The notes under the pieces: generated by a model | Seen by the model: the letters and a program-made list of their open reading frames with translations, nothing else | What the model was told of the DNA's origin: nothing | Databases searched by the model: none | Translations under genes and position numbers: made by a program | Assembly: GCA_964577255.1 (NCBI GenBank) | Contig: CAZNYM010000031.1 | Coordinates: 1-19,699, forward strand | Origin: Micavibrio_C sp964577255 | Lineage (GTDB): Bacteria; Pseudomonadota; Alphaproteobacteria; Micavibrionales; Micavibrionaceae | Length of the DNA: 19,699 nt | Direction: 5' to 3' | Part shown: in pieces, positions 7,231 to 17,724 of the stretch | Position numbering within the stretch: position 1 is the stretch's first letter | Layout of the letters: each line of letters begins with the position of its first letter

Positions 7231-8289
7231 ATGAAGTTAGACCAACACAGCGTACTGACTGCAGACCCCGGGTTTGTCCTGGCCGGGGGCGCCCGTCCTT
7301 CCCCTGACGATGAAATCGAAATCAAATTCCTGATCGACAGTAAAAACCCGCAGAAGTTCACCATCTTGCGGGATTATTTTCGTGCGCAGAATCTGGTGAA
7401 ACTCTCGCTCGAGGATTATCACCTCATCAGCCGCCAGCTCGATACGCCGTCGCTGGCCCTGCGCGCACGGCAGGCGGGCCTGCGCCTGCGCGGCAATTGC
7501 CTGGGTGAAGACCTCAACAACATCGAAACCCCCGACCTGTGCCTGAAGCTGGCCAAAGGTGTGGATCGGACCGGCACTTTGCACCGCCACGAGTTCCAGT
7601 CGCGCATCGGCGATTTCAACACCGTTTCGTTTGAGGAATTCTTCAAAAGATATCCTCTGGACGAATATCCCGCCATCGCCCAGGCGCTTGAGGGCGTGGA
7701 ACCCAAGGACCTGCGCGAATTCTTCCGCGTCGACTGCTTCCGTAACCGCTATGTCATCGAACTGCCCGAGGCGCAGACAGGTTTAAAAGGCCAGCGCGTG
7801 TGCGCCGAGCTGATCACCGACAACTGCGCCTTTGTCCTGGACACCGACAGGGGCTTACGCAAGCCGATGTTGATCGGCCACGATCTCGAGGTGGAGTGCG
7901 AAGTGCTTTTCCGCCCCTGCGATTTCGACAACAACCCGCAGGCGGCCCGATATTCCTCTTCCCCGCTCACGAACGCCGAAATCGTCCACGTCATGGATGT
8001 CGTCACCACGCATGTCATGACGGCGCTGGACGGTCAGGCGCGCATCAACCATGTCAGCAAATCGGAACGCGGCTTCGCGGCCCTGAACGAAACCCTCGAA
8101 GCCCTGCCCGGCACTTTCGTCCCCAACACAGCCAAGACGGTCCAGGGACGAGGGATCGCCCATGCCTTTGCTGTAGCGGCCCTGAATCCCGTGCGCGAAT
8201 TCGATCTGCACCGCAGCCTGCCCCGCTACATGGGCTATGTCTTCGGCCAGCGCAACATCGCCGCCCGTCGTCCTCCGGCGGTTCATTAA
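7231..8289 (+). CDS. CYTH-domain protein (triphosphate tunnel metalloenzyme superfamily)
   Basis: This 352-residue protein has the superfamily hallmark ExExK at E28-I29-E30-I31-K32 in DEIEIKFLID. Alternating beta-strands rich in charged inward-facing residues follow, as expected for a tunnel fold: LALRARQAGLRLRG, LCLKLAKG, HRHEFQSRI, RNRYVIEL, CAELITDNCAFVLD and DLEVECEVL. CYTH proteins bind triphosphates with divalent metal and include inorganic triphosphatases, thiamine triphosphatases and class IV adenylate cyclases; which reaction applies here cannot be told. The C-terminal 90 residues (about 260-352) lie beyond the tunnel and I do not recognise them; they are not an evident CHAD domain. 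The ATG has GGA 5 nt ahead. It is 78 bp upstream of the deaminase and may share its transcript. Probably cytoplasmic. Confidence 0.82.
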   Translation: MKLDQHSVLTADPGFVLAGGARPSPDDEIEIKFLIDSKNPQKFTILRDYFRAQNLVKLSLEDYHLISRQLDTPSLALRARQAGLRLRGNCLGEDLNNIETPDLCLKLAKGVDRTGTLHRHEFQSRIGDFNTVSFEEFFKRYPLDEYPAIAQALEGVEPKDLREFFRVDCFRNRYVIELPEAQTGLKGQRVCAELITDNCAFVLDTDRGLRKPMLIGHDLEVECEVLFRPCDFDNNPQAARYSSSPLTNAEIVHVMDVVTTHVMTALDGQARINHVSKSERGFAALNETLEALPGTFVPNTAKTVQGRGIAHAFAVAALNPVREFDLHRSLPRYMGYVFGQRNIAARRPPAVH

Positions 8290-8367
8290 GGTTTTAACGG
8301 CGCTTTATGTTTGCGGCCGGTTCGGCTAGACTGTTTCAAGTCATTTTATAGCAATTCCGGCCCGTTC

Positions 8368-9393
8368 ATGCCCTTCTCGCCCTTCGAAGAAATGCAAAAA
8401 GCCGTCGACATCGTCAACGGCAGCCCGCATCCGGTCAACAAGATCGCCGCGACGATATGCGGGCAGGACCGCCAGGGGCGCGATTTCAGCATCTCGCGCA
8501 CCAACCACTGGCCGCCGGTGATCGAGGCGCGCCTGGGCACCGCGCAGGAAATCGGCAACAGCAGCGGCACGCTGCATGCCGAAACGGCCTGTATCCTCGA
8601 CGCGCCCTGCACCGAGGGTGCCAGCCTGTTCATCACCGACCCCTTCTGCCCCAACTGCGCCAAGAACATCGCCGAGGCGGGGATCGAGGCGGTTTATCTC
8701 GATCATAAAGGCTTCGGCAAGGATTTCGCCGCGCGGCGCGGCGAAGCGTTCACCAACATGTCGATGGAAGTCTGCGACCGGGCGGGCATATCCGTCCATA
8801 AAGTCTGGCGCAAGGAAAACCGGCTTGAGACCATCCTGTCCGCCAAGGAGAATTATTTTCCGGTACAGGACAGCCCGATCGAGATCGAACGGCTTTACGG
8901 CGTTGTCAACCGCGCTTTTTTTGCACTCCTGATCGAAACCGCGATGAAGAAGCACCACGGAAGGCGCTTCGCCGCCGCCATCGCCCGCGACCGGGTTTCG
9001 GGCAATGTCTATGCCCTGACCGCCCGCACCCACGCCGTGGCAGGGTTTTCCATGATCCACGACGCAGCCCGCATCAAGGATACGAGCGGGAAATACAACC
9101 TGACGCTTGAACCGCTCAACCGCCTGATGATGGGGGCGGCGCGGATCGGCGCCAAGATCATCGACGGCATGGTGTTCTGTACCAACATCCCGACCGCGCG
9201 GGAACAGGTCAATCTGGTGGGGGCCGAAATCAAGAAAGTCTATATACAGCACATCAACAAGGCCCGCGACGCGCCCGCGATCGAGGCGAAGCGGCTGCTG
9301 ACCGATGCCGGGATATTGAATTTCGTCGACGTGAACATCCTGAGCAATCCGATGTATCGCGGTTTTCAGAGCCAGAACGTGGAACAGAAATGA
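8368..9393 (+). CDS. Two-domain cytidine/deoxycytidylate deaminase-like protein, second domain degenerate
   Basis: The product is 341 residues. The N-terminal half carries the zinc and proton-shuttle motif of the nucleotide deaminase superfamily, H70-A-E72 in SGTLHAETACILDA, and the second zinc motif C94-P-N-C97 in DPFCPNCAKNIAEAG, followed by the typical strand AVYLD. Substrate is uncertain (dCMP, cytosine-type nucleotide or other). The C-terminal half (about 195-300) appears to repeat the fold without its ligands. FAAAIARDRVSGNVYAL matches the first strands, TLE (246-248) stands where HAE should be, and CTNIPTAREQVNLVGAE ends at KKVYI with T276 and E279 in place of the two cysteines. I chose the ATG at 8368 because residues upstream of it do not look like protein and the only earlier start is a TTG. 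The last bases overlap dgkA (ATGA), so translation is likely coupled. Confidence 0.82.
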   Translation: MPFSPFEEMQKAVDIVNGSPHPVNKIAATICGQDRQGRDFSISRTNHWPPVIEARLGTAQEIGNSSGTLHAETACILDAPCTEGASLFITDPFCPNCAKNIAEAGIEAVYLDHKGFGKDFAARRGEAFTNMSMEVCDRAGISVHKVWRKENRLETILSAKENYFPVQDSPIEIERLYGVVNRAFFALLIETAMKKHHGRRFAAAIARDRVSGNVYALTARTHAVAGFSMIHDAARIKDTSGKYNLTLEPLNRLMMGAARIGAKIIDGMVFCTNIPTAREQVNLVGAEIKKVYIQHINKARDAPAIEAKRLLTDAGILNFVDVNILSNPMYRGFQSQNVEQK

Positions 9394-9755
9394 TCAAGCC
9401 GCCGCGCAACAAGGGGGCCCTGCGCCTGATCAACGCCACGAAATACTCGTGGGACGGGCTGAAGCAGGCCTGGCAGACCGAAGAGGCCTTCCGCCAGGAG
9501 CTGTGGCTGGCGGCGGCGATGATCCCTTTCAGCCTGCTGATCGACATCACGGCCATCGAGCATGCCCTGCTGATCTTCGCGGTGATGCTGGTGCTGATCG
9601 TCGAGCTTTTGAACACAGGGCTTGAGGTGCTGGTCGAACGGATCTCTCCCGATTATCACGAGCTTTCTAAATACGCCAAGGACGTCGGCAGCGCCGCCGT
9701 GTTCTTGAGCCTGATCAACGCCGGCGTGATCTGGGCGCTGATCCTGTTCTTTTAG
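9390..9755 (+). CDS. dgkA: Diacylglycerol kinase, prokaryotic DgkA type
   Basis: The product is 121 residues, as usual for this small trimeric integral membrane kinase, which phosphorylates diacylglycerol to phosphatidic acid and recycles lipid by-products of envelope glycan synthesis. Conserved features are EEAFRQE (31-37), the family signature VELLNTGLEVLVERI (71-85) with catalytic-base E72, N75 and E79, and DYHELSKYAKDVGSAAV (88-104). Three hydrophobic segments are seen, at about 38-55, 58-75 and 100-120. The start overlaps the deaminase stop by 4 bp (ATGA). The stop overlaps the sucB stop on the other strand by about 4 bp. Membrane lipid chemistry has no clear link to the upstream deaminase, so the coupling may be a regulatory accident. 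Confidence 0.94.
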   Translation: MIKPPRNKGALRLINATKYSWDGLKQAWQTEEAFRQELWLAAAMIPFSLLIDITAIEHALLIFAVMLVLIVELLNTGLEVLVERISPDYHELSKYAKDVGSAAVFLSLINAGVIWALILFF

Positions 9756-10951
9756 ATATCGAGCAGAAGTCTCTGCGGGTCCTCAATCGCTTCCTTGACG
9801 CGCACCAGGAAAGTCACGGCTTCGCGACCGTCGATGATGCGGTGGTCGTAGGACAGCGCGATATACATCATCGGCCGCGCCTTAATCGATCCGTCGGGCA
9901 TGACCATCGGGCGCTGCTGGATTTTATGCATGCCCAGGATGCCCGATTGCGGCGGGTTGATGATGGGCGTGGACATGAGCGAACCGAACGTGCCGCCGTT
10001 GGTGATGGTAAAGGTGCCGCCGGTCATTTCCTCGATCGTGATCTTGCCGTCGCGGGCGCGGGCACCCAGATCCATGATCTCTTTCTCGATCTGCGCCATC
10101 GATTTGGTGTCGCAATCGCGCAGCACCGGGACGACCAGGCCCTGGGGAGTACTGACCGCCACGCTGACGTCGTAATAGTTTTTATAGATGATGTCTTCGC
10201 CGTTAATCTCGGCGTTCACGGCCGGGATCTCGCGCAACGCGTTGACCGCAGCCTTGACGAAGAATGACATGAAGCCAAGTTTCACGCCATGCTTTTTCTC
10301 GAAACCGTCCTTGTAGGCGGCGCGCAGATCCATGACCGCGCCCATATCGACCTCGTTGAAGGTGGTCAGCATGGCGGCGGTATTCTGCGCTTCCTTCAGT
10401 CTCTGGGCCACGCGCTGGCGCAGGCGGGTCATGCGCACGCGCTCCTCGCGCGGGCCGGTGGCGCGCGGCGCGGCGGGCGCGGGCTGGGGGGCGGCCGGAG
10501 CCGGCGCCGAGGGCGTGGACGGCGCGGCGCGGTAATTCTGCACATCTTCCTTCAGCACCCGGCCGTCGCGGCCGGTGCCGACAATTTTCGCGGCGTCGAG
10601 ATTGTTGTCGTCCACCATCTTGCGCACGGCGGGGGATAGCTTCTGTTCCGCGGGCGCAGAAGCGGCCGGTGCCGGGGCAGCCGCAACGGGCTGCGGTTTG
10701 GGCCGGGCGGCGTCGTTGGCGGCCGAAATTTCACCCAGAAGAGCGCCGACTTTCACATTGCTCCCCTCGCCCGCAACGATGCGGCCGATCACGCCCGAAG
10801 CGGGCGCGTTGACCTCGAGGGTCACTTTGTCGGTTTCAAGCTCGACCACCGGCTCGTCGGCGCGGATGGCCTCGCCTTCCTTTTTCAGCCAGCGGGCAAC
10901 GGTGGCCTCGGAAACGGATTCGCCAAGCGTGGGAACAACAATCTGGGTCAT
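9752..10951 (-). CDS. sucB: Dihydrolipoyllysine-residue succinyltransferase, E2 of 2-oxoglutarate dehydrogenase
   Basis: The product is 399 residues. An N-terminal lipoyl domain (1-76) has the lipoylated lysine K42 in ELETDKVTLEV. A flexible Ala/Pro-rich linker follows, then the E1/E3-binding domain (about 106-140, LSPAVRKMV and GTGRDGRVLKEDV), a second Ala/Pro linker and the catalytic acyltransferase domain from about 170. The active-site motif SYDHRIIDGREA has H370 and D374. One lipoyl domain and the VPTLGESVSEATV start mark the 2-oxoglutarate rather than the pyruvate enzyme. It transfers succinyl groups from the SucA product to CoA and forms the complex core. I chose the ATG at 10951 over a TTG at 10957. 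The 106-bp leader after the CoiA-like gene contains a 6-bp inverted repeat (11005-11022) but no clear terminator. It ends tail to tail with dgkA. Confidence 0.97.
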   Translation of the reverse strand: MTQIVVPTLGESVSEATVARWLKKEGEAIRADEPVVELETDKVTLEVNAPASGVIGRIVAGEGSNVKVGALLGEISAANDAARPKPQPVAAAPAPAASAPAEQKLSPAVRKMVDDNNLDAAKIVGTGRDGRVLKEDVQNYRAAPSTPSAPAPAAPQPAPAAPRATGPREERVRMTRLRQRVAQRLKEAQNTAAMLTTFNEVDMGAVMDLRAAYKDGFEKKHGVKLGFMSFFVKAAVNALREIPAVNAEINGEDIIYKNYYDVSVAVSTPQGLVVPVLRDCDTKSMAQIEKEIMDLGARARDGKITIEEMTGGTFTITNGGTFGSLMSTPIINPPQSGILGMHKIQQRPMVMPDGSIKARPMMYIALSYDHRIIDGREAVTFLVRVKEAIEDPQRLLLDI

Positions 10952-11004
10952 GAACAAACTTCGCGGGGTTGGGTGTGAGAATTCGGCCCAATGTGCCGCG
11001 AACC

Positions 11005-11022
11005 GCCGTTTTCGTCAACGGC
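11005..11022. repeat. Short inverted repeat upstream of sucB
   Basis: GCCGTT and AACGGC flank a 6-nt spacer in the gap between the 350-residue gene and sucB. There is no following T-run on either strand, so it is more likely an mRNA processing or stability hairpin, or chance, than a terminator. Confidence 0.25.
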
Positions 11023-11057
11023 TATAGGACATAACACGGGGGGTGCTTCACAAGATT

Positions 11058-12110
11058 TCAGGCGACGGCGGGCTGAGGCGCGGATTTAGCCGCGTCCCGG
11101 CGGCGGCGGGCTTCGATACGTTTCTCGCGGCGCTCCATGCCCTCCCCGGCCAGCTGGCGCAGGTCGGCGGGCATGATCATCTCGGGCTTGTCGGCGACGA
11201 TCTCAAGCGTATGGATGATGCTGTCCTCCTGCTCGTGCGTGATCAGGTGCGGATAGCCCATAACCAGCAGGCGACCCCCGCCGGCCAGGGAAGCGGCAAG
11301 GCCGTCACCCAGGATTTTCACCGAAGGGACGATGAATTCGGGCTTTTTGCCGATGGCGACGCGGTACGGGATCTCTTGCGACGCTATATGTGTATTCCGG
11401 CTGAACAGGTCGGCCTGCGCGGCGCTTGAGTCCGTCGGGCGGATTTCCATCACGCAAAGCCGGGATTTTCCGTCGCGCAGGCTCTCCACCAGGCTTTTGA
11501 AGCGGGCGTGGCCGCGGTCCTGATCGTAGCGCACGAGAAACCGGTTCCAATTCTGTTTTGATGCACCGTCGATCACGACACTTTTGAACAGGCGGTTGAA
11601 TTCGCCGAATTTGATCAGGCTGACGACATCGTCGAGCTTGCGCACGCTGAAAGGCTCGCGCCCCTCGAGATCGCGGTCCTTGGCGTGGATTTTACCCAGG
11701 CCATCGCGACGATAGAGACCGCCATGACGTTCGAAAGTCGGGCGCAGCATACCGTTGATATGAATCTTGTAACCGGCATTCAGGTTGTATTCCGTGGGAT
11801 CGCGCTTTTCATCGAGGCGCAGGCGCAGAAGGCAATCGTCCGCGTGCTCGTTTTTATGGGAGTCGCTGCCGGGGTTGCGCTTGAAGTGCGGGCGGGCGCC
11901 TATCAGATTGCTGCCGGCGATGTCTTCGGCGCCTTTGTTGAAATGAACTTTGGCCTCGCAGCAGCGGCAGATGAGATGACCCTTGTGCTGCGCCTCGTCG
12001 TAATGCACCGCGCCAGGACGCAGTTCGGTGCCCGGAAGCTGGACAAACACCTCATCACCAGTTCCGGTGATGAAACGCGCATCGGGCATATGCAGAAGGC
12101 GAGTTTCCAT
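11058..12110 (-). CDS. Uncharacterised protein with CoiA-like N-terminal zinc-binding motif
   Basis: I do not recognise the whole protein (350 residues). Residues 45-93 hold a likely zinc-binding unit: HLICRCCEAKVHF with C48 and C51, then ARPHFKR with H75, then DSHKNEHADDC with H85, H89 and C93. A CxxC followed by HF and H...C resembles the N-terminal domain of competence protein CoiA, where it precedes a nuclease domain. Here I see no PD-(D/E)xK nuclease motif. The remainder is a mixed region (115-270) including SVRKLDDVVSLIKFGEF and KSRLCVMEIRP, and a strongly basic tail (ERREKRIEARRRRDAAK, 326-342) that could bind nucleic acid. It lies inside the sucA-sucB operon on the same strand, 46 bp after sucA. 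The start is the ATG at 12110; an ATG at 12089 is also possible. Function unknown. Confidence 0.78.
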   Translation of the reverse strand: METRLLHMPDARFITGTGDEVFVQLPGTELRPGAVHYDEAQHKGHLICRCCEAKVHFNKGAEDIAGSNLIGARPHFKRNPGSDSHKNEHADDCLLRLRLDEKRDPTEYNLNAGYKIHINGMLRPTFERHGGLYRRDGLGKIHAKDRDLEGREPFSVRKLDDVVSLIKFGEFNRLFKSVVIDGASKQNWNRFLVRYDQDRGHARFKSLVESLRDGKSRLCVMEIRPTDSSAAQADLFSRNTHIASQEIPYRVAIGKKPEFIVPSVKILGDGLAASLAGGGRLLVMGYPHLITHEQEDSIIHTLEIVADKPEMIMPADLRQLAGEGMERREKRIEARRRRDAAKSAPQPAVA

Positions 12111-12156
12111 GGCAGGTCAGGATACCCCTGTTTTAATAATATGTCAAATTAAGGAC

Positions 12157-15051
<2,895 letters not shown>

Positions 15052-15056
15052 GCTGT

Positions 15057-15659
15057 TCAGGAAGCCTCTTCGTAGATGCTGGCGGGTTCGGCCCCTTCCG
15101 GGGTTTTCATTTTCAGCGCCTGGGCCAGTGTGCGGATGGCCTTGTTTTCGGCGGCGCTGATATTGATGAAAAGATTGAAGGCGGGTTTGTCTTCGCCACG
15201 GATCGCGGATTCAACCGTCGCCAGGAAATAGCGCGAATAGACACGGGCCTTCTCCATCGCATCCGCGTTGTCCTGGTCGAATTCGCGGTAGGCCATGGCC
15301 ACAGTCATGGCGATGTCCATCAGGCTGCTTTTGAAGGAGGCGATTTCGCGGTGATCGACTTCCTGCGCGGCGGCTTCGATGGCCTTGCGGATCTGCACCG
15401 GCACGGTTTCGATGTTGGTCGCCCATTCGTCCCAGTGGTCGCGCCGCTGCAGCGTCTGGCGCATGATTTCCTCGACGAATTCCGACTTGCAGTAATCCTC
15501 TACGAAGCCGGTGACGATCATCGACAGCGCCGCGCGCTCGGCTTTGTCGGCCTCCTCTCCGCCCGAAGAGTCGCTCATGCTGACCCACAGGCCAGCGCGA
15601 TAAGGCAGCGCAATCAGCAGGTCGCGGTCGGCATCGAGAAGCTTTTCAAGGTAAGCCAT
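15057..15659 (-). CDS. Hypothetical protein between sucD and sucA, 200 residues
   Basis: I do not recognise this family. The protein is predicted largely helical and acidic, with segments such as ALSMIVTGFVEDYCKSEFVEE, IRKAIEAAAQEVDHREIASF and NLFINISAAENKAIRTLAQAL (none long enough to be membrane-spanning), and no signal peptide. The N-terminus includes LIALPYRAGLWVSMSDSSGG, a stretch of possible interaction character. A strong ribosome binding site (CGGAGG) precedes the ATG. It lies 41 bp after sucD and 5 bp before sucA, all on one strand, so it is probably co-expressed with the 2-oxoglutarate dehydrogenase and succinyl-CoA synthetase genes. A role as an accessory protein of these enzymes is a guess from position; no catalytic motif supports any specific job. 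Confidence 0.85.
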   Translation of the reverse strand: MAYLEKLLDADRDLLIALPYRAGLWVSMSDSSGGEEADKAERAALSMIVTGFVEDYCKSEFVEEIMRQTLQRRDHWDEWATNIETVPVQIRKAIEAAAQEVDHREIASFKSSLMDIAMTVAMAYREFDQDNADAMEKARVYSRYFLATVESAIRGEDKPAFNLFINISAAENKAIRTLAQALKMKTPEGAEPASIYEEAS

Positions 15660-15700
15660 GGCACAAACCTCCGGTTCGTTCGTTTATTACCGCGGGCGGC

Positions 15701-16576
15701 TCAGGCCGCCATCGCTTTCATCACCGCCTGGCCGAGCGCCGCCGGGCTGTCGGATACGACGAAGCCCGCCGCTTTCAGCGCCTCGACCTTGGCGGCGGCG
15801 GTATCGTTGCCGCCAGCGATGATCGCGCCCGCGTGACCCATGCGCTTGCCCTTGGGTGCGGTGACGCCGGCGATGAAGCCCGCGATGGGTTTTTTCTTTT
15901 TCTGCGCCTTGTAGAACGCGGCAGCTTCGGCCTCGGCGCTGCCGCCGATTTCGCCGATCATCAAGATGGCTTCGGTTTCAGGATCGGCCAGGAACATCTC
16001 AAGGCAGTCGATGAAGTTGGTACCGTTGACCGGATCGCCGCCGATGCCGATGCAGGTCGACTGGCCCAGGCCCGCCGCCGTGGTCTGGTGCACCGCTTCG
16101 TAGGTCAGCGTGCCGGAGCGCGAGACGATTCCGATCTTTCCGCGTTTATGGATGTGGCCGGGCATGATGCCGATCTTGCATTCGCCGGGGGTGATGACGC
16201 CGGGGCAGTTGGGGCCGACCAGGCGCGTCTTGCTGCCCTGCATGCCACGCTTCACGCGCACCATGTCGGCGACGGGAATGCCTTCGGTGATGCAGATGGC
16301 AAGCTCAATCCCGGCATCGACCGCTTCGAGAATGGCGTCGGCCGCAAAGGGCGGCGGCACATAGATGACGGAGGCGTTGCAACCGGTTTTGGCGCGGGCC
16401 TCGGCCACGGTGTCGAACACCGGCAGATTGAGATGCGTGGTGCCGCCCTTGCCCGGGGTAACGCCGCCCACCATTTTTGTGCCGTAGGCGATGGCCTGTT
16501 CGCTGTGGAAGGTGCCTTGCGAGCCGGTAAAACCCTGGCAGATGACTTTGGTGTCGCGATTGACGAGAACGGCCAT
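15701..16576 (-). CDS. sucD: Succinyl-CoA synthetase alpha subunit
   Basis: The product is 291 residues, typical of the ADP-forming alpha subunit. It contains a Rossmann CoA-binding domain with QGFTGSQGTFHSEQAI (14-29), GGVTPGKGGTTHL (37-49), VIYVPPPFAAD (70-80) and GPNCPGVITPGECKIGIMPG (121-140). A flavodoxin-like domain carries the phosphorylated active-site histidine H248 in GKRMGHAGAIIAGG. With SucC it interconverts succinyl-CoA plus ADP and phosphate with succinate, CoA and ATP. AGGAG sits 7 nt before the ATG. Unlike the usual compact sucCD, sucC is more than 1.8 kb away with a plus-strand gene between, and sucD has its own good promoter at 16627-16654. The promoter probably also drives the downstream 200-residue gene, sucA, the CoiA-like gene and sucB. 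Confidence 0.98.
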   Translation of the reverse strand: MAVLVNRDTKVICQGFTGSQGTFHSEQAIAYGTKMVGGVTPGKGGTTHLNLPVFDTVAEARAKTGCNASVIYVPPPFAADAILEAVDAGIELAICITEGIPVADMVRVKRGMQGSKTRLVGPNCPGVITPGECKIGIMPGHIHKRGKIGIVSRSGTLTYEAVHQTTAAGLGQSTCIGIGGDPVNGTNFIDCLEMFLADPETEAILMIGEIGGSAEAEAAAFYKAQKKKKPIAGFIAGVTAPKGKRMGHAGAIIAGGNDTAAAKVEALKAAGFVVSDSPAALGQAVMKAMAA

Positions 16577-16626
16577 GAAAAACTCCTGAAAAGCCGGGGA
16601 AACCCCCTGAAATGAAAGACTTATCC

Positions 16627-16654
16627 TTTATAAGGGAGTATGGCGGGAAATCAA
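16627..16654 (-). promoter_or_regulatory. Sigma-70-like promoter for sucD and downstream genes
   Basis: On the minus strand TTGATT (16649-16654) and TATAAA (16627-16632) are separated by 16 nt, ending 50 bp before the sucD ATG. Both boxes are close to consensus. A promoter is expected here because the plus-strand gene upstream blocks read-through from sucC. Confidence 0.6.
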
Positions 16655-16791
16655 TGCGTCCGCGCGCATGCCCGGCCCTTTTTGCCATACAAAAATCACA
16701 CTCATGCTTAAGATTTATATGGATTTTTCCTTGCTTTCTCCTATGTTTCCAGGGTAAAAAGGTATTGTTTTAACATAATGTAGGTACTGGC

Positions 16792-17721
16792 GTGAACCGC
16801 TACGCTGCCAATAACGCCCGGTCGTCACAACGTCTCTCCTTCGAGAGGGAGCCGTTGACGCTCGGCCAGAGAATCTGGAAGAAAGCCGAGCGCCCCTTGT
16901 TGGGGTTCGGCGCGGCCTGCATTGCCGCTTCGGTGCTGATCGGTGTTTTCAACCAGTCCGCCGAGGGCCACCTTGCCCTGGACACGGGTAAGACCCTGTT
17001 CACAACGAAAACCCCCGTGAAATATACGGCCGGCAGCGGGCGCGCGATCCCGGATGAATTCATTTACCGCGTAACCGGCCGCGAAAGCGGCGATTACGCT
17101 CATGCCTTCAATAAGGAATCCAAAGCCTGCGGCGTTACGCAGCTTATCCCCAGCACGCAGCTGCACCTGATGAGCGAGCACGCAGAGGATCTGGGTGTCG
17201 AGGATCTTGCCCGGCATATCCGCAAAGTGAGATTCAAAGACGAAGATGACAAAACCAGGGTTGTCTACCAGGTCGCGCCCGGCATGAAAAAAGCGGTCAT
17301 GGGCGTGTGCAAGGATCCTGAGTTCTCGATCAACGCCGCCAAGCTTTATCACCAGAACAACCTGCCGAGGCTACAGGCCGCCCTGGGGCGTCGCCTGAAT
17401 TTCACAGACGGGTATTTCGCGCATTTCCTCGGTCACGGCGGCGCGGCGACTTTTCTGAAAGCTTACGACTCGGACAAAAAGAGCAGGCAGCCGGCGATCA
17501 ACTTTGTGGCCGGTAACGTGCTGCGCCACCGTTCCAACCGCATTCTGTTCTTCCGCGACCCGGACAAGCGCACGGGCGCGTATACGGTCGCACAGGTTTA
17601 CGAGAAAGAAGCCGCGCGCATGGGCAAGGACGAGCTGCCTGATTTTCTGGGGCAGGAGGACGGCCCCCGGAGAAGCTGGAGCATGAGCTTCGCGCGCTGG
17701 ATCGAGAAAATAACGCCCTAA
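16792..17721 (+). CDS. Membrane-anchored lytic transglycosylase-like protein
   Basis: This 309-residue protein has one N-terminal hydrophobic segment (about 34-52, RPLLGFGAACIAASVLIGVF) after a positively charged leader, indicating an inner-membrane anchor with the rest periplasmic. A region like the SLT catalytic core follows: FIYRVTGRESGDYAHAFNKE with likely catalytic glutamate E98, then ACGVTQLIPSTQLHL (112-126), the counterpart of G-L-M-Q-L-M-P-S-T. TDGYFAHFLGHGGAATFLKAY (205-225) matches the later motif of many lytic transglycosylases, where residues after Y are often L-A-H-F-L-G. Between E98 and this motif there is an extra, less familiar section. These enzymes cleave the MurNAc-GlcNAc bond of peptidoglycan. 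The GTG start has TAGGT 6 nt ahead. It is on the strand opposite to sucC and sucD, and a strong hairpin follows it. Confidence 0.75.
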   Translation: MNRYAANNARSSQRLSFEREPLTLGQRIWKKAERPLLGFGAACIAASVLIGVFNQSAEGHLALDTGKTLFTTKTPVKYTAGSGRAIPDEFIYRVTGRESGDYAHAFNKESKACGVTQLIPSTQLHLMSEHAEDLGVEDLARHIRKVRFKDEDDKTRVVYQVAPGMKKAVMGVCKDPEFSINAAKLYHQNNLPRLQAALGRRLNFTDGYFAHFLGHGGAATFLKAYDSDKKSRQPAINFVAGNVLRHRSNRILFFRDPDKRTGAYTVAQVYEKEAARMGKDELPDFLGQEDGPRRSWSMSFARWIEKITP

Positions 17722-17724
17722 GCG

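Noticed and set aside
11005..11022. Terminator upstream of sucB
   Set aside because: The 6-bp inverted repeat has no T-run, so I list it only as a repeat.
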